From Rostratula benghalensis (Eukaryota > Chordata > Aves > Charadriiformes > Rostratulidae): 64,000 nt of DNA. Location of the stretch: the NCBI GenBank assembly GCA_013399305.1, contig VXAI01000095.1, forward strand, positions 2,921,422-2,985,421, given 5' to 3'. Shown here piece by piece: positions 1-11,250 of this stretch (position 1 is its first letter; the number at the start of each line of letters is the position of its first letter). The notes below the pieces were generated by a model. The model did not search any database, had not been told where the DNA came from, and saw only the letters and a list, made by a program, of their open reading frames with translations. The position numbers and the translations under genes were made by a program.

Positions 1-900
1 ATTGTGGTCCTTACCTTTAAAGAGCTGAAACAGCCATGAGAATTGAGCTGCTAATGAAGACATACTGACTTTCAAGACCTTTCCAAAACACAGTGAGTTT
101 GTTTAGAGGTCTCTGTTTTGGGAGGCCATGTTCAGCATTACAATTGCCAGGCCCATTTCTTAGTCACTCCGGAAAACTGGATTAGAATCAAAGCCCAAGA
201 TCACAAACTGAAATAGCGACAAAAGTCTTTGCCTCATCATTTGCGGACACGGCGGGTAGAAAACATTTCAGTTGCCAGATCAACACAGAAACTGCTGAGC
301 TTCCCCAGCAGACTAGTATGGGGGAACTCACATGCCATCCATCTCTTGTTTGTATCAGCAGTCCCCAGGATTCACAAGTACCAGGGTATTTCTGAGAACA
401 CATTTTCTTCCTCACTGTTGCATGCCTGCTTTGTGTCTCTGCTCATATTCCCAGATTCCCAGTATTAGTTATTATCCTCCAGTTTCATGGATAGAAGTGA
501 GCAGACCCTTGTAGACCAGAACAGAAAATCTAAAATTTTGAAGGGTATCTACTGTCAGAAGAGTCTGAAAAGGACACACATACTACAAAAGCAGAGAAAT
601 CCCCCAGGTTGGCAGGTTCATACTATGATTTTTGTCAGGCATGCTACAACCGAGAGATGTGGGGTCCTAGAAAGACCACGATTGCCATTATCCTGAAGTT
701 AGGCATCTCCCCTATTCCCTGTTTGGTCCAAGAAAGGCAACTGCTGGAGACAGTCTGGACTAATTATACCATCAGCATCCTGATTTCCAACACAGCCTAT
801 TCCAGAGTGATCCCAGAGTTTGGAACAATTTAACGTGCTAGCTCAGTAGAAGCTCAATGTTTCTCTCAATTACCTGGTCACTGAAGTAATTCCCTTTCTG

Positions 901-916
901 GAATGAATGAATGAAT
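901..916. repeat. Short (GAAT)4 microsatellite
   Basis: Four perfect GAAT units. They are followed by a purine-rich stretch of G and A up to the A tract at 982. Confidence 0.85.
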
Positions 917-981
917 GCGGGAAGGAGAAGGAAAGAAAAAGAAATTAGGAAGAAGGACAGTCCAAACTCAGAATAATCCAG

Positions 982-1004
982 AAAAAAAAAAAAAAAAAAA
1001 AAAA
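982..1004. repeat. Poly-A tract (23 A)
   Basis: An uninterrupted run of 23 A. It could be the tail of an old retroposed sequence, but nothing recognisable precedes it apart from purine-rich DNA. No target-site duplication was identified. Confidence 0.9.
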
Positions 1005-2876
1005 CTGGCCAGTTACAAACAACCTGGTTTTGGTCCTCGTTTTGTAATTATGCAGAATAAAATTAAGAGATTAAAAGGATGCCTGTAATTAAGAGATGAA
1101 ATTGATGCAATGCGTTTGTGTGACACTGCTCTGGGCACACTGTCCTTGCACCACATCCCACAGCACTGGATGTAGCCACCTGGGAACTGTAGTTTCTGTT
1201 AGAGAATGAAGATAAAGGAAGATATGGGCAAAATAGAAGGTAACAGTAAAATGGGTAAATCCTGGACTGCAAAACAAACTCAAGCAACATCCTTCTGGGG
1301 CAGCACAGGATCCCTTTTCTCCAGTGTTATACCACTCTTAAGCAAGATGTGGAGTGCAGCATATTTAATGAGATCAAAAAAGCAGAAGTGAAAGATGTTT
1401 ATCTTTGCAAGCTGTCAATCAACCTGACACAAAAAAGAGGGGCTCCCATGCCCTGCACAGGACTCTGGTTCAGCAAGTTCAGTTGGGCAAAACCTGCTTC
1501 TAGCCCAAATGGGAAGAAAGAAATACAGAGGCTTGAGAGACCAGAGGAGGATGGACAATTTTAGGTTTTTGAAGCTCTCCTGAAATAGGAATGGAAAACA
1601 GAGTATAGAAACTGTATTATGGAAAAGGAATATATTTTTCTCCATTTCCTTCCATCCTTTAAATATACTTAGTGCTACATGTTCTATTAACCTCTTCTGA
1701 ACTGCAGCCTGCTGATTTGTTGAAATAAAGATGCTGCTGTACCCTGCTGCTGTTCCAATATATGATAAAAGCTGAGAGTTCTCATAGAAAACCCTGCTGA
1801 AATCATTAGCAGTCTCCCTGAGTAAGGTCTGTGTCAGGTAGTGACAAATTCTTTCTAAAAGGGAGCTTGATATTAAAATACCTCTTTTTTAATGTGCCCA
1901 TATGTCTATGTGCTATAAGTAGAGAAAGATTCTTTGCCAAGAACTTTTTTGACCCGAGAGGCTAAGGTAGGAAGTAAACAATAAGGAAAAAGGGAAGAAA
2001 TCTTATTTGCTGGAAGAACAAAGTTGGTAAGGAAAATACTTCAGTCACTTAATTCTTGGTCTAAATCTGTTTTCACTTGCGTGCACGTCCAGACCTTTGC
2101 ATGCACCAGTCTTTGCTAACTCCTCAGCCCTTGTTGTGCCGAGACACGTGCAGTGCTCCCACCTCTCCAGCATGGGAGCTGGCTGCTCTGGTGACCTTGG
2201 CAGCTGAAGGACCCAGATGCCCAGCTCCAGGATGAATCTCTGCAGCAGTGTCACAGGGTGTCAGCTCATCTTCTCTAGACTCCCCTCCTTGGCTTCGCTG
2301 ACAGACCTGCCTGTGGGGTCTGGTGTGGGGTCAGCTGCCGCTGTGCCGCTCTGCCCTCCTTGAAGTCACTTTCCTTTGATTTCTGAGGATGAGGTGCGTT
2401 CTCTTGACAAGATGCATCTGCAGCGTTTGGTTAGGGTAAAAGAAGCGTGTAGGGGGGAATATTCCCTATACTTTTCTGTGTAAAAGTATGCTGGCTGCCT
2501 GTAGCCCAACTGGTTTCCAAATGACAGATGAAACAGTCTTCTAGGAAGCGGAGAGGCAAAATACTGAAGGATAACTGCACATAGATCTTTCTTTTACCAA
2601 GAGTGAAATAGCCTGCTTTTTGTATTTCATGACTTAATCTATTACTGGGAATAACATAACAGAGATGTTAAATAAAATTTAATAGGCTAATAAAAGCCAA
2701 GTATGATAGAGGTATAACACGCATGTTTATTATTAAAAGCACCATTACCAAAAAATGCTTATTTTTATACTTTTATTTGAAACAGTGCATTAATTATAGT
2801 AAACAAAAATTATACAATTGCTTCATAGAGTCTTCTTTGTATCTGAGGAAGGGTCTATGAATATAAAAGCGTATCA

Positions 2877-2954
2877 GGGCCAAATCCAGAAAGTCTTAGT
2901 CAGGCAAACCTGATTTTAGTGGAAATAAAGCCTGACGGACTAAAGGATTTGGTC
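2877..2954. repeat. Palindromic MITE-like ancient repeat
   Basis: This is a 78-base imperfect inverted repeat. The left arm starts GGGCCAAATCC and runs through AGTCAGGC. The right arm starts GCCTGACGGACTAAAGG and ends GATTTGGTC. The arms are close reverse complements around a short loop. From memory, it resembles a short palindromic element seen in many copies in turtle, crocodilian and bird DNA, which I infer to be a nonautonomous DNA-transposon remnant. I cannot give a repeat-library name with certainty. Related copies occur elsewhere in this window. Confidence 0.65.
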
Positions 2955-5900
2955 AGTAATTTATGGGACCCTTATCTCTGATCCACCTTCTAGGAATGCT
3001 AGCTTGTGGTACAGAGCAGTGTAATATGCTTAAATATCTATGATTAATTCGGGTAATCTGGTTTATAGAGCCCGCTTATGTAAATGAAAAGGATTTACCT
3101 TTATGTCTGAGATGAAAAAAAATATACATCAGATACAGTGAACCACATATTACAGAAAATGGCCCAGCTGAATTGTATTAATGTCTCAAAACTGTTGAGA
3201 AAGGCTGTATCTTCTCCTTAAGCCAGTAATCATAGTACCTACAAATTGCATATCTTATCCTACTTCACACATACGCCGAAGTGGGCAGCGGCTGTTTTGA
3301 AGGCAGTCTATCTCTAATTTGTACTCCTTACAACACGCTTTTCAAAGCATAACAGAGAACTGCAGCTAAAGACTTTTAAAACGAGGAGAGGGCTGTTAGG
3401 GATTAATATTTTACCTGGTAAATGGAGCGGAAGTCAACTATCAAAGAAAAACAGCACCATTCCCGTGGTCCAGTCTTAAGGACTGAAGGTTTTTATGTGA
3501 TGAAGTGGTAATTCAGTTCAAAGTGTAAGAGAGACTTCGGACTGAGAACTCCCTTTGTGTATCTGCCCAACAAGAGCTGCAAATTTACAGATAATAACTA
3601 GAGGAACTAGCGTGATCATCTTCTAAGACCGTCTCCAGAGCACAGAAGGTCTTTGAGCTAGTTCTTGTTTGAGAACCAGAGGGTCTTCTAGTTTAGAAAC
3701 CTTCGTCCATCTCCATCAGCACATGGGAAAAATTTCACCAACTTCAGCAGAGCAGCTCTGAAGACACAGATCCTTGATGAAGGATTCCCGCTGGATTCAC
3801 AATTTTCCCAATACAACAAGAAGCTCTCTGAACCACCTTTTCCTTTTTTTGTTTCAGCATATGGCACAGCCATGTTCCTTCCTGGCACCACTAAGGGGTC
3901 TTTGAAACACTTGCCATTTAGAACATCCTTCAGACTGTTCGATCTCGTGCTTTGAACAACCCTCCATTTTCCTTGCATCAACAGCCAAGGACCTTTACGC
4001 TACACTATGAATATGTACATGTTGAACTACCGATTGCAAATAGTTATGTACACATGAAAAGCTACCAAACATCAGCCTTTTTCAAACACAATTCTGTTAC
4101 TACAGGCACATCCCAGCTCAAGAAGAAAAGCTTGGTAATTTGCAGCAGCTAATACTGCCTTTTGAACTGGCTAACAATGTTTAACACACAATCATTTCTT
4201 AAAAAATAGAAAGACAGATGTGATTTTGAAGGAAAACTACAAGTTCTACAACTTCAAGATGACAGCAGATGTCAGGAAAAAGAAACAAGGAGCAGAAGTT
4301 CTAGATCCATCTTGGACAAAATAAAATCTAATTTATTCCCCCCTACCATTAGGTTGAAGGACAGTTCTGCCCTACAGTGTTTCTGAGACAAAAAAGACAA
4401 TATGGTTGAGTGCAGTGAGACTAAAATAGACTTCAGCAATATAAAGTTTAAGCTAATATTCTTTACCCAGTGTAAATTATTACAGCCACCACACCTTGCA
4501 ATACAGGGTAATCCCCATAGCCAAAATCAGTTTGTCACATTTACCAAAACAATGTAAATCCAAAAAGGCATACTAAAAAAACCCAGAAAAGCTCTCATTT
4601 CATACCGAAGCAAAATCAACACCCTCAACCAATAGAGACGTTCATAAAGAGATAAAACACCTCAAAGCAAAGCATCTGTGTTTGTGCTGCTATTTCATGT
4701 CAAGGCAATTACAGTGATGTTATTAGGAAAGATCAGGGAGGGAGCAGTGTTGTCATATAGGAAGAAGAGAAAACAAACCTTTAAGCAATCATGTAGAGCA
4801 TGCAGAACATCTTAAAGCTGGTGAAGGAACAAAGCTTAGCACTGTCAGGGTATTGATCTGTTCCAGAAGGTGCAGAGTTCTGCACCACTGTGATTGCCTT
4901 CCCTGCTGGGTTTAGAGAGGGCTGAAAGAATACAGTATTGATCTGGCCCAGTTCCTGAGAAGTTACTTAGTGATAAACATGGACTCCAGTCCACCGGCGC
5001 TGAAGGCAAACTTGCAAAACAGCACAGCTCTGTTGCGCACACAGCGCCTGTCACACAGATAACAATGCACAGGCAACCCCAGTACCTGCTGCATTGTAGA
5101 GGAAAAGTAGGGGTGTCCACTGGGCAAGAATGTAAGAAGAAGACTTGGCTGCTGTGCCCATTTCCCCCCCCCCCATTCAATTATCATACAGTTTCTGGGG
5201 AATGTAGGGTATTTATTATTTATTCCGCATTCAGGAATACAGAGTAGATAAGGGGGCCTCTTAGTTGGAGCCCAGCAGAAATAAAATCTAATGCTCTTCA
5301 TTGAACAAAAAAGTTTTTCTCTCTGTTTCTTACCATTCACCATAATGCTTGGGGGAAGACCAAAGAATGCTTCTAAATTTCTGTTACAGATGGAAAAACA
5401 CTCTCCTCATTTTCTTGCCTATTGGTCAAGTCTCATGGATCTGTAATACTTGGGCCTTCAAAAAAGAGCATTTCTATTCTTAAGTACCAAGAATGATGCT
5501 GTCCTGAAGAAGTAAAATTCGTGTCAGTAACTGCCTGTGGAGAAAAAAGGAGCATGTACCTGCATTTGCAGCCCTTGCAATTGCATCCCCTTTTTGGTGG
5601 CATTGTAGCTCAGCCCCAGCTGCACAGCCACATTGCAGACAGGGAGGGAAAGAAGAAAGACATTTGAAGCCAGGCTGACTAATGAGACTACAAACTTCAG
5701 TCATCTTAACTGCAAAGATATGATGGGTTGTTAAATGCAGCTCTACATAGTATTACAAAAGCTAAGCGTGAGGGAAAAAAAAAATAAGTCTGTCCCATGG
5801 AGTCCTAAGCAGTTGACTCCTGTCCTCTCTTAGGCCTACCTCAAAAAGTAAAATTGGCAAAGATGAACTGAACCACCTTCTGTAGGATTCTGTTGGCTTG

Positions 5901-6420
5901 TTGTGACTTGTGGGGTTTTTTTCCTGTGGTCGTGCTGAAGATTTCTGGGGATTCCTTCAACTTTTCTTGCCTTAAGCCTGAATCTCTTCATGGCTGATTC
6001 CGATCATCAGCTTGACCCTGGGAACAACACCAGCTCCAGGATTTCCCTGCGTGTCGATGCTGGACCCTGCCCCCGGGAGCCCAGGCTTCTCTCTTCATGT
6101 TTTTACACACAGCTGAGAACCACAGTCACTGGGTCAAATTTTCACAAATCGTGAAGGCACTGAATTTCCAGAAGGATTACTGCTGGGCTGCGCAGGCCCA
6201 CTCCCAGAAGGCCCTTGAGAGAACGGTTGCCTGTTTTCTCTCTCCCTGCACAGGTGCATAACCTCACCTGCCTGCCCCATCTCTTCTCTCTAAAAGAATT
6301 TCCCCTCCAGGCTCTGTCAGGTCTGCTGAATGATGCTCCATCTTTCTGCTGAGGAGACACAGATCTTTTATCACATCACTTCTGCAAACACTGCACATAC
6401 ATTTTTTATTTTAGGCAGGG
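2955..6420. other. Noncoding stretch with no recognisable gene
   Basis: Mostly unique AT-rich sequence. The minus-strand frames at 3688-3981 and 4963-5343 translate to cysteine- and serine-rich protein with no family I recognise, and look like chance frames. There is an 11-base C run at 5164-5174. A GC-richer patch at about 5990-6350 precedes the long T tract and could be a degraded transposon, but I cannot assign it. Confidence 0.65.
5164..5174. repeat. Poly-C run (11 C)
   Basis: Eleven uninterrupted C. Length errors are common at such runs in assemblies. Confidence 0.85.
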
Positions 6421-6488
6421 TTTTTTTTTTTTTTTTCTTTTTTTTCTTTTCTTTTTCCTTTTTTTTTTTTGTGGTTTTTTTTTTTTTT
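6421..6488. repeat. T-rich low-complexity tract
   Basis: About 68 bases that are nearly all T, interrupted by single C residues and one GTGG. On the minus strand this is a long A-rich tract, as left by retroposon tails. The neighbouring CR1/L3 remnant at 6655-6835 is separated by about 170 bases, so the link is unproven. Confidence 0.9.
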
Positions 6489-6654
6489 GCAACTCTCATC
6501 ACTGAGAACAAAAGAAAACTGTTTACCAGACATGGGCACCTGGCTCGGGTTTTGTTTTCCTCTTTTATTCTCTGAATTCAACTCTGTTTTTAAATAAAGA
6601 GATGCAGAAGCAGCAGCAGACCTCCTGGGTCAGCCGGGTCAGCCTTCTCTATCG

Positions 6655-6835
6655 AGCAGGATTTTCCCATACACTCTGACCCCCTCAAGGATTTTATCTA
6701 GCCTGTTTTTTGAACACCTCTAATGATGGTGACTCAGCTACCTCACTAGGCAGCTTATTCATCTGTCTAGCCTAATTGCTCTTAGCATCATTTTGTTTTC
6801 CTTTGTATGCAACATTAATTTTTCCTTTTTTATTT
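6655..6835 (-). mobile_element. Old CR1/L3-type LINE 3' remnant
   Basis: The plus strand reads like the reverse complement of a CR1/L3 3' region. Landmarks in order are ATCTAGCCTG, TTGAACACCTCTAATGATGG, GACTCAGCTACCTC, AGGCAGCTTATTC and CCTAATTGCTCTTA. The order and spacing match the familiar CR1-family pattern. The copy is diverged, lacks the terminal short repeats, and has no intact coding sequence. It is a 5'-truncated dead element, typical of this family. Confidence 0.65.
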
Positions 6836-8255
6836 TTAGACCATTTCTATATCAAGGCTTGGGGAATCAACAAAAAATTGATGCCCCCCCCCCCAAAAAA
6901 AAAATCAACATTCCTTCCAATTGCTAATATCTGCAAAGCATGGCAACACAATTGTCATGTCTTTCTAATTGATTAGCCTATGTGTCAGCTGTACATGGTT
7001 TGTTCAGTGAAAGGATCAATGAAAATAACAGCTGCAGAAGTCCTGGCACCACTGTTGTCCTGCAGCAGCAGGGATGGCATTCTCAAAATAACTTCACACA
7101 GATAGAGGAATGGAATGTCTAATAGTCAGATCTCCACGTGTTGAAGATCAACACTGGGAAAGACAACCAAGCATAAGGGCAAGTAGATACTGCTTTGGTA
7201 ATGATTGACTGAGTCTTCAGTTCTTTCCCACCAAAACATTTAATTCCCTTAATTCTTGAATCTACAGAGTAGCATCAGGAGAGCACTTGGTCAGGTAATG
7301 AGACATTGGGACAGCTTTGCAACTGAGAAAGATTGGGTCTCTTGTTCCCTGAGTGGAGATCCTCACAAAATGACACAGCCTAAAATCTACTAAAGGATTA
7401 ACAGAAAACACAAAATTTGAGGAACTCTATTAAAGAATTTCAAACTAGTATCCCAAAATACTAACACAGATAGCTACCAGCTGGGACTCTTGCAGCAAGA
7501 GTCAGTAGTTTGCAGCCTGGTGGTAGCATAAAATGGCATAAAGCAGAGGTGGCTCTGGCTGGGACCTGCTGCATGTTCAGAGATGCATTTATAAGAGATG
7601 GCATGCTCTCTCTCAGTTTTGAATTCAGGAAGAGCTGGGCAACGCTGCCTCATACAGAGATGCAAGCTATATCCAGTAACCTTCTATCAGTGAGCTTAAT
7701 CCCTAGTTTTGAAATAAAACTATAGCTTGGCCCAAGAGTGCACGGTCCCAGCTTACAACACTGATTAGCATTAAGGTAGAGAGATGAAGAAAAGCCAATT
7801 ACCAATAGGCATTGACAAGTATTTTAGGTTTGTAGGGTTTTTAATAATTTTATTCTTCAGATCATTTCAGTTTAACTCTATTTTTTTTATGCCAAATGCT
7901 TAAAACTAGGCTTGGGTAAGCTAATTCCTCCTCATTTAAAAAATAAAAAAAATTGACCAGAGCTTGAAAAATTGAACTTGTGTAAATATTGCTTAGTTCT
8001 GTTCCACTTTGGAGAATGCATAACGGATAAAAAGAGTAAGGAAGAATTGATCAAAAGGGACAGGGGAGAGAGGAGAAAAGGTGAAAAATGAAGCAAAGTG
8101 GCAAAAGAAAATAAATAGATGGTGGCTGCAAACAGAGGAAAATGCTCAGGTAAATTAAAAAAAAAAAAAGAAGTGTCCTAGTGCAGAGAAGTGGTTATCA
8201 CAGGCACTTCTACATCAGGTGTTCCTTGTATCTCAGTGTGAGTACCAGCTGAGCA
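6836..8255. other. Noncoding stretch with no recognisable gene
   Basis: Unique AT-rich sequence. It contains a C11/A10 run at 6884-6904, purine-rich DNA around 8040-8180, and a short A tract just before 8171. No exon or transposon was recognised. Confidence 0.6.
6884..6904. repeat. C11-A10 homopolymer junction
   Basis: Eleven C followed directly by ten A. This is a likely length-polymorphic and error-prone site. Confidence 0.85.
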
Positions 8256-8342
8256 ACTTACTTAAGCACATGCCTAGTTTTAAGGTATCAGTTCTCCTTA
8301 AGTCAATTAGTTAGGCTCCCACTTAAGTACCTTACAGAATTC
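8256..8342. repeat. Palindromic MITE-like ancient repeat, degraded
   Basis: The left part contains ACTTAAGCACATGCC and AGTTTTAAGG. The centre has CTTAAGTCAATTAG, close to a TGAAGTCAATGG-type core. The right part has CACTTAAGTACCTTACAG followed by AATTC. The pattern matches, from memory, an amniote palindromic element in which a TTAAGCATGTGC-like arm flanks an AGTCAATGG-like core. It is degraded and only partly symmetric. Confidence 0.55.
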
Positions 8343-11089
8343 AAGCTGCAGAGCAGGGCCTTTCTTCCAGCTAAGAGACCATTTTGAAAATCCTCTTGAT
8401 AAAAACACACATCTAAAATCCTAGGTGTTAGAGCAGTAGGAGTAAGTGCTATTGAAGCGGAAGGCTCATGGGGAGAAGCATGCTCTGCCATCCCCCACAC
8501 TCCCCCCAAAACCCAAACAAACTGAGAGGTTTGTGAAAGCTGTAGGACAAGGACTAGAATACCCTTTTGTCCCTAATTTATTTCATGTTAGAGAGGTGGC
8601 AGATCAAGAGACTGGTTTACGTCAACAAAGAGGATGCTCTACTGTCTCTGCCAACCATACAGGAATATGTGCACGAACAATGTTTTATACAATAAGAGAA
8701 CACTAACAAGGGCCTGATTATTTTTTACCTCTTGTTCTTCATTAAGTTTATTTTCCCAGTCTTGGCATTCTAAGAAAAATTCAAGGACTGTATTTAAAGC
8801 CCCAAAGGGGAAAAAAGACAAAGGGGAGCACAGGCTTTTCCATGGCCACTAAATGAGAGAAGGGCAGAGTTGCAGTGGAGTTACTGAAGTGAACAACCTT
8901 GATCTGACCAAAAGGAGTCATTTAATTTTAGGTACTCCCCAAAGGTTTTATTCCTCCTGGCTGCCAGGCCAGGAATGTCAAGCGTGTTGAGATGGGGCAC
9001 CCTGGAAAGTGCCGAGCCTGAAAGCCAGCAAACAGGTTCCGCATGAATGCTGTTAGGTCTGGGAGCCTCCACGGAGAGCTGAACTCTTTGACCAGATAGG
9101 TGTGAACCAAAGAGGGGACTGGGTCATTTCTTTTCAAACTTTTCTTTGCTTTACAAAGGCTTAAAGAATTTTTTTTTAATTTTTTTTTTTTATTCCAAGA
9201 AGCTCCAAACCTTTAGTTTGAAAAGAGGAAATTAAAACAAAAAATAGAAGCACTTTCTCTTTACAAATAAACGACACAACAGGGAGAGACCCAGCAGGGG
9301 AATTAAAGCCCTCACTCTGACTGATCCAGCAGCATTTTTCTAGGCATTTGCTAGACTTGAAACAATAATGAAGTTTGTCACTATGTATGTCATAGAGCGG
9401 ATATCTCTAAACCTTAAGGTTTATAAACTGTAATATCTGTGGGAAAAGAATTGCCTTCTGCTATGGATATACATAGCACCAAGTACAACAAGGTCTAGCT
9501 CTTGACAAAGGTCTCCAGCTGATGTTGGAATACAAATAACTAATGGGAACAAGATGGAAATTGTGCTCTAATCCTCCCAGTGGCTATTGTATAACAAAAT
9601 GAATAGGGACCTTAGGAGAAAAGGAACAGAATCATGCTCTCTGAACACATGGCTGCAAATTCAGTTTCTGGGTACTGTAAGCGTAAGTCTAGCCCCACCC
9701 CAGCTAAAAAAAACTGTACAGAAATGCTTGAATTGTTTTCAATAGCCTGAGCAATCCCTGGCTAATTGTTTCTGGAAATGACTACGCATCTGCACAAACA
9801 CCGAGCCAGTGACCACATCTGTCCCAGCACAGGACTCCTCAAATCTGCTGTCCATGATCCTCTATGTCTCCCTCTAATGAAGCACGAACTTTCCCAGATC
9901 CGAAGCCTGAATGGGTGAATTTCACCAAAAGCGAGCGCATTGACAACGTAAATTGTTAACTTTAGCAATTTCAGAAAGTATCTTCCTAAAATTAAATAGG
10001 AAAGAGAGATTAATCCAGCCTAAAAACATTGTTCCATGACAGCTGAAATTGAGAAGTGTTACACTAATTGATATTTATATGACCCTAAAAATAATGTTTG
10101 CACATTCACTTTTAATTTTAACTTTTAACCTAAATCTACACAGTTTTCTCAGAAATGCATAGACTTTTTATTGTGTGTTACCACCATACCCAAAGTATCT
10201 ACAAACATCTGCTTGTCTTTACACACGTGGCTTGACCTAAAATCTACAGTAAGACACAATTTTCCCAGCCTACACATTACAATTTTCACCTGGCCAAGTG
10301 CCACAAGACACATGCTACAATTCTCAGAGCAGCTTCAGGAATCTCAGGGAAGGGAAATGACAGCAGTGTCACCACTCCCTGGTGGATGGGCTGAACAGGA
10401 CATCATAGCTGTGTACAAAGGCGATTTAACACTGTCTGGAAATTTATGGGCTAAAAGCCCACCACATGGATTAAGCAGCTTTTACCCCAATGCTGCTTTG
10501 CTACCAAATGCACAAGAGCCCAGTACTGGAACGGCATTAGAAATGTTCATAGATATCCTCATGGGTATTTGATGGACCAGTTATAGAGAATCTGTCAATG
10601 TTTGCTGCAGGTTTTCAGCATCTTGGCTTATTTCTATTAGAATAGAATTGCCATCACATTGCTGAATACCTATATGAGGTAAGAAAAAGCTAGGACAGCA
10701 GACAGCTAAAGCAAAGCGTATTGAGATTCCAGGCTCAGTCTTAAATGTGCAGTTAATAAATTCTTCCAAAGAAATTCTTCCCCAGCCATAAGTACTTTCA
10801 TTAATCCCTCCTATTTTAAAATGCTAAATTTATCCCTCTGAAATTTGTTTTTAAATTATTTCATTGCACAAGATTCAGAGTTACAAACTGCTGACGATTT
10901 GTATGAAAATCAGAAACATTTATCCCTTGCAGAAGGTATAAGGCACCGGTTTTAAGAGACAGGGCCATTTGAGTGTGTCAAGTAACTTTCAAGGGTTCTT
11001 GTTAGTCCCATCTGATAGAAACAGTGTAAAAAGTCAGTTTTGAAGGGGAACAGCAATTCATCACAGGACTGAAAAGGCAGTGATCAAAG
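8343..11089. other. Noncoding stretch with no recognisable gene
   Basis: Mostly unique sequence. The frame at 10171-10572 (plus, 133 codons) shows no recognisable domain and no convincing splice or Kozak context, so I treat it as chance. T-rich runs occur around 9170-9192. Confidence 0.6.
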
Positions 11090-11250
11090 GTCAATTGCCA
11101 ATTTTGCCACAAACTTTGTGTATAGCCTTCAACAAGTCATTTAATTTCCCCATGCTGTAACTTTTTACTTACAAACTAAAGCTCATATCTACTTTTTTCT
11201 TCTGTCTTTTGCTTATAGAGACTGCAAGCATTTTAGGGCAGACCTTGACC
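11090..11250 (-). mobile_element. Possible MIR/CORE-type SINE remnant
   Basis: The plus strand carries CAACAAGTCATTTAATTTCC, then CATGCTGTAAC and a stretch ending in ACAAACTAAAGC. This parallels the reverse complement of the MIR core (a CAAGTCACTTAA-type motif followed by a cytosine-rich stretch and a GTAAA motif). Further on, ACTGCAAGCATTTTAGGGCA resembles a common 3' region of ancient amniote retroposons. Divergence is high, so the boundaries are rough and the family name is provisional. Confidence 0.4.

Larger units (their letters stand above)
1..2590. other. Noncoding stretch with no recognisable gene
   Basis: I see no exon, RNA gene or recognisable transposon here. Reading frames are short and stop-rich on both strands. 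Contents are a short GAAT tetranucleotide run (901-916) in a purine-rich stretch, a 23-base A tract (982-1004), and a relatively GC-rich patch from about 2085 to 2375. A splice-donor-like string on the minus strand lies at about 10-16, but it has no convincing exon attached. Confidence 0.7.

Noticed and set aside
1..52. Minus-strand donor-like GTAAGG near 10-16 with a possible small exon
   Set aside because: The putative acceptor has a poor pyrimidine tract, and the segment lies at the window edge with no context.
4845..5343. Two overlapping minus-strand frames of 111 and 126 codons
   Set aside because: They overlap in different frames, pass through a C11 run, and match no family I know.
10171..10572. 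133-codon plus-strand frame
   Set aside because: No recognised domain, no supporting start context or splice sites, and the translation looks like AT-rich chance sequence.
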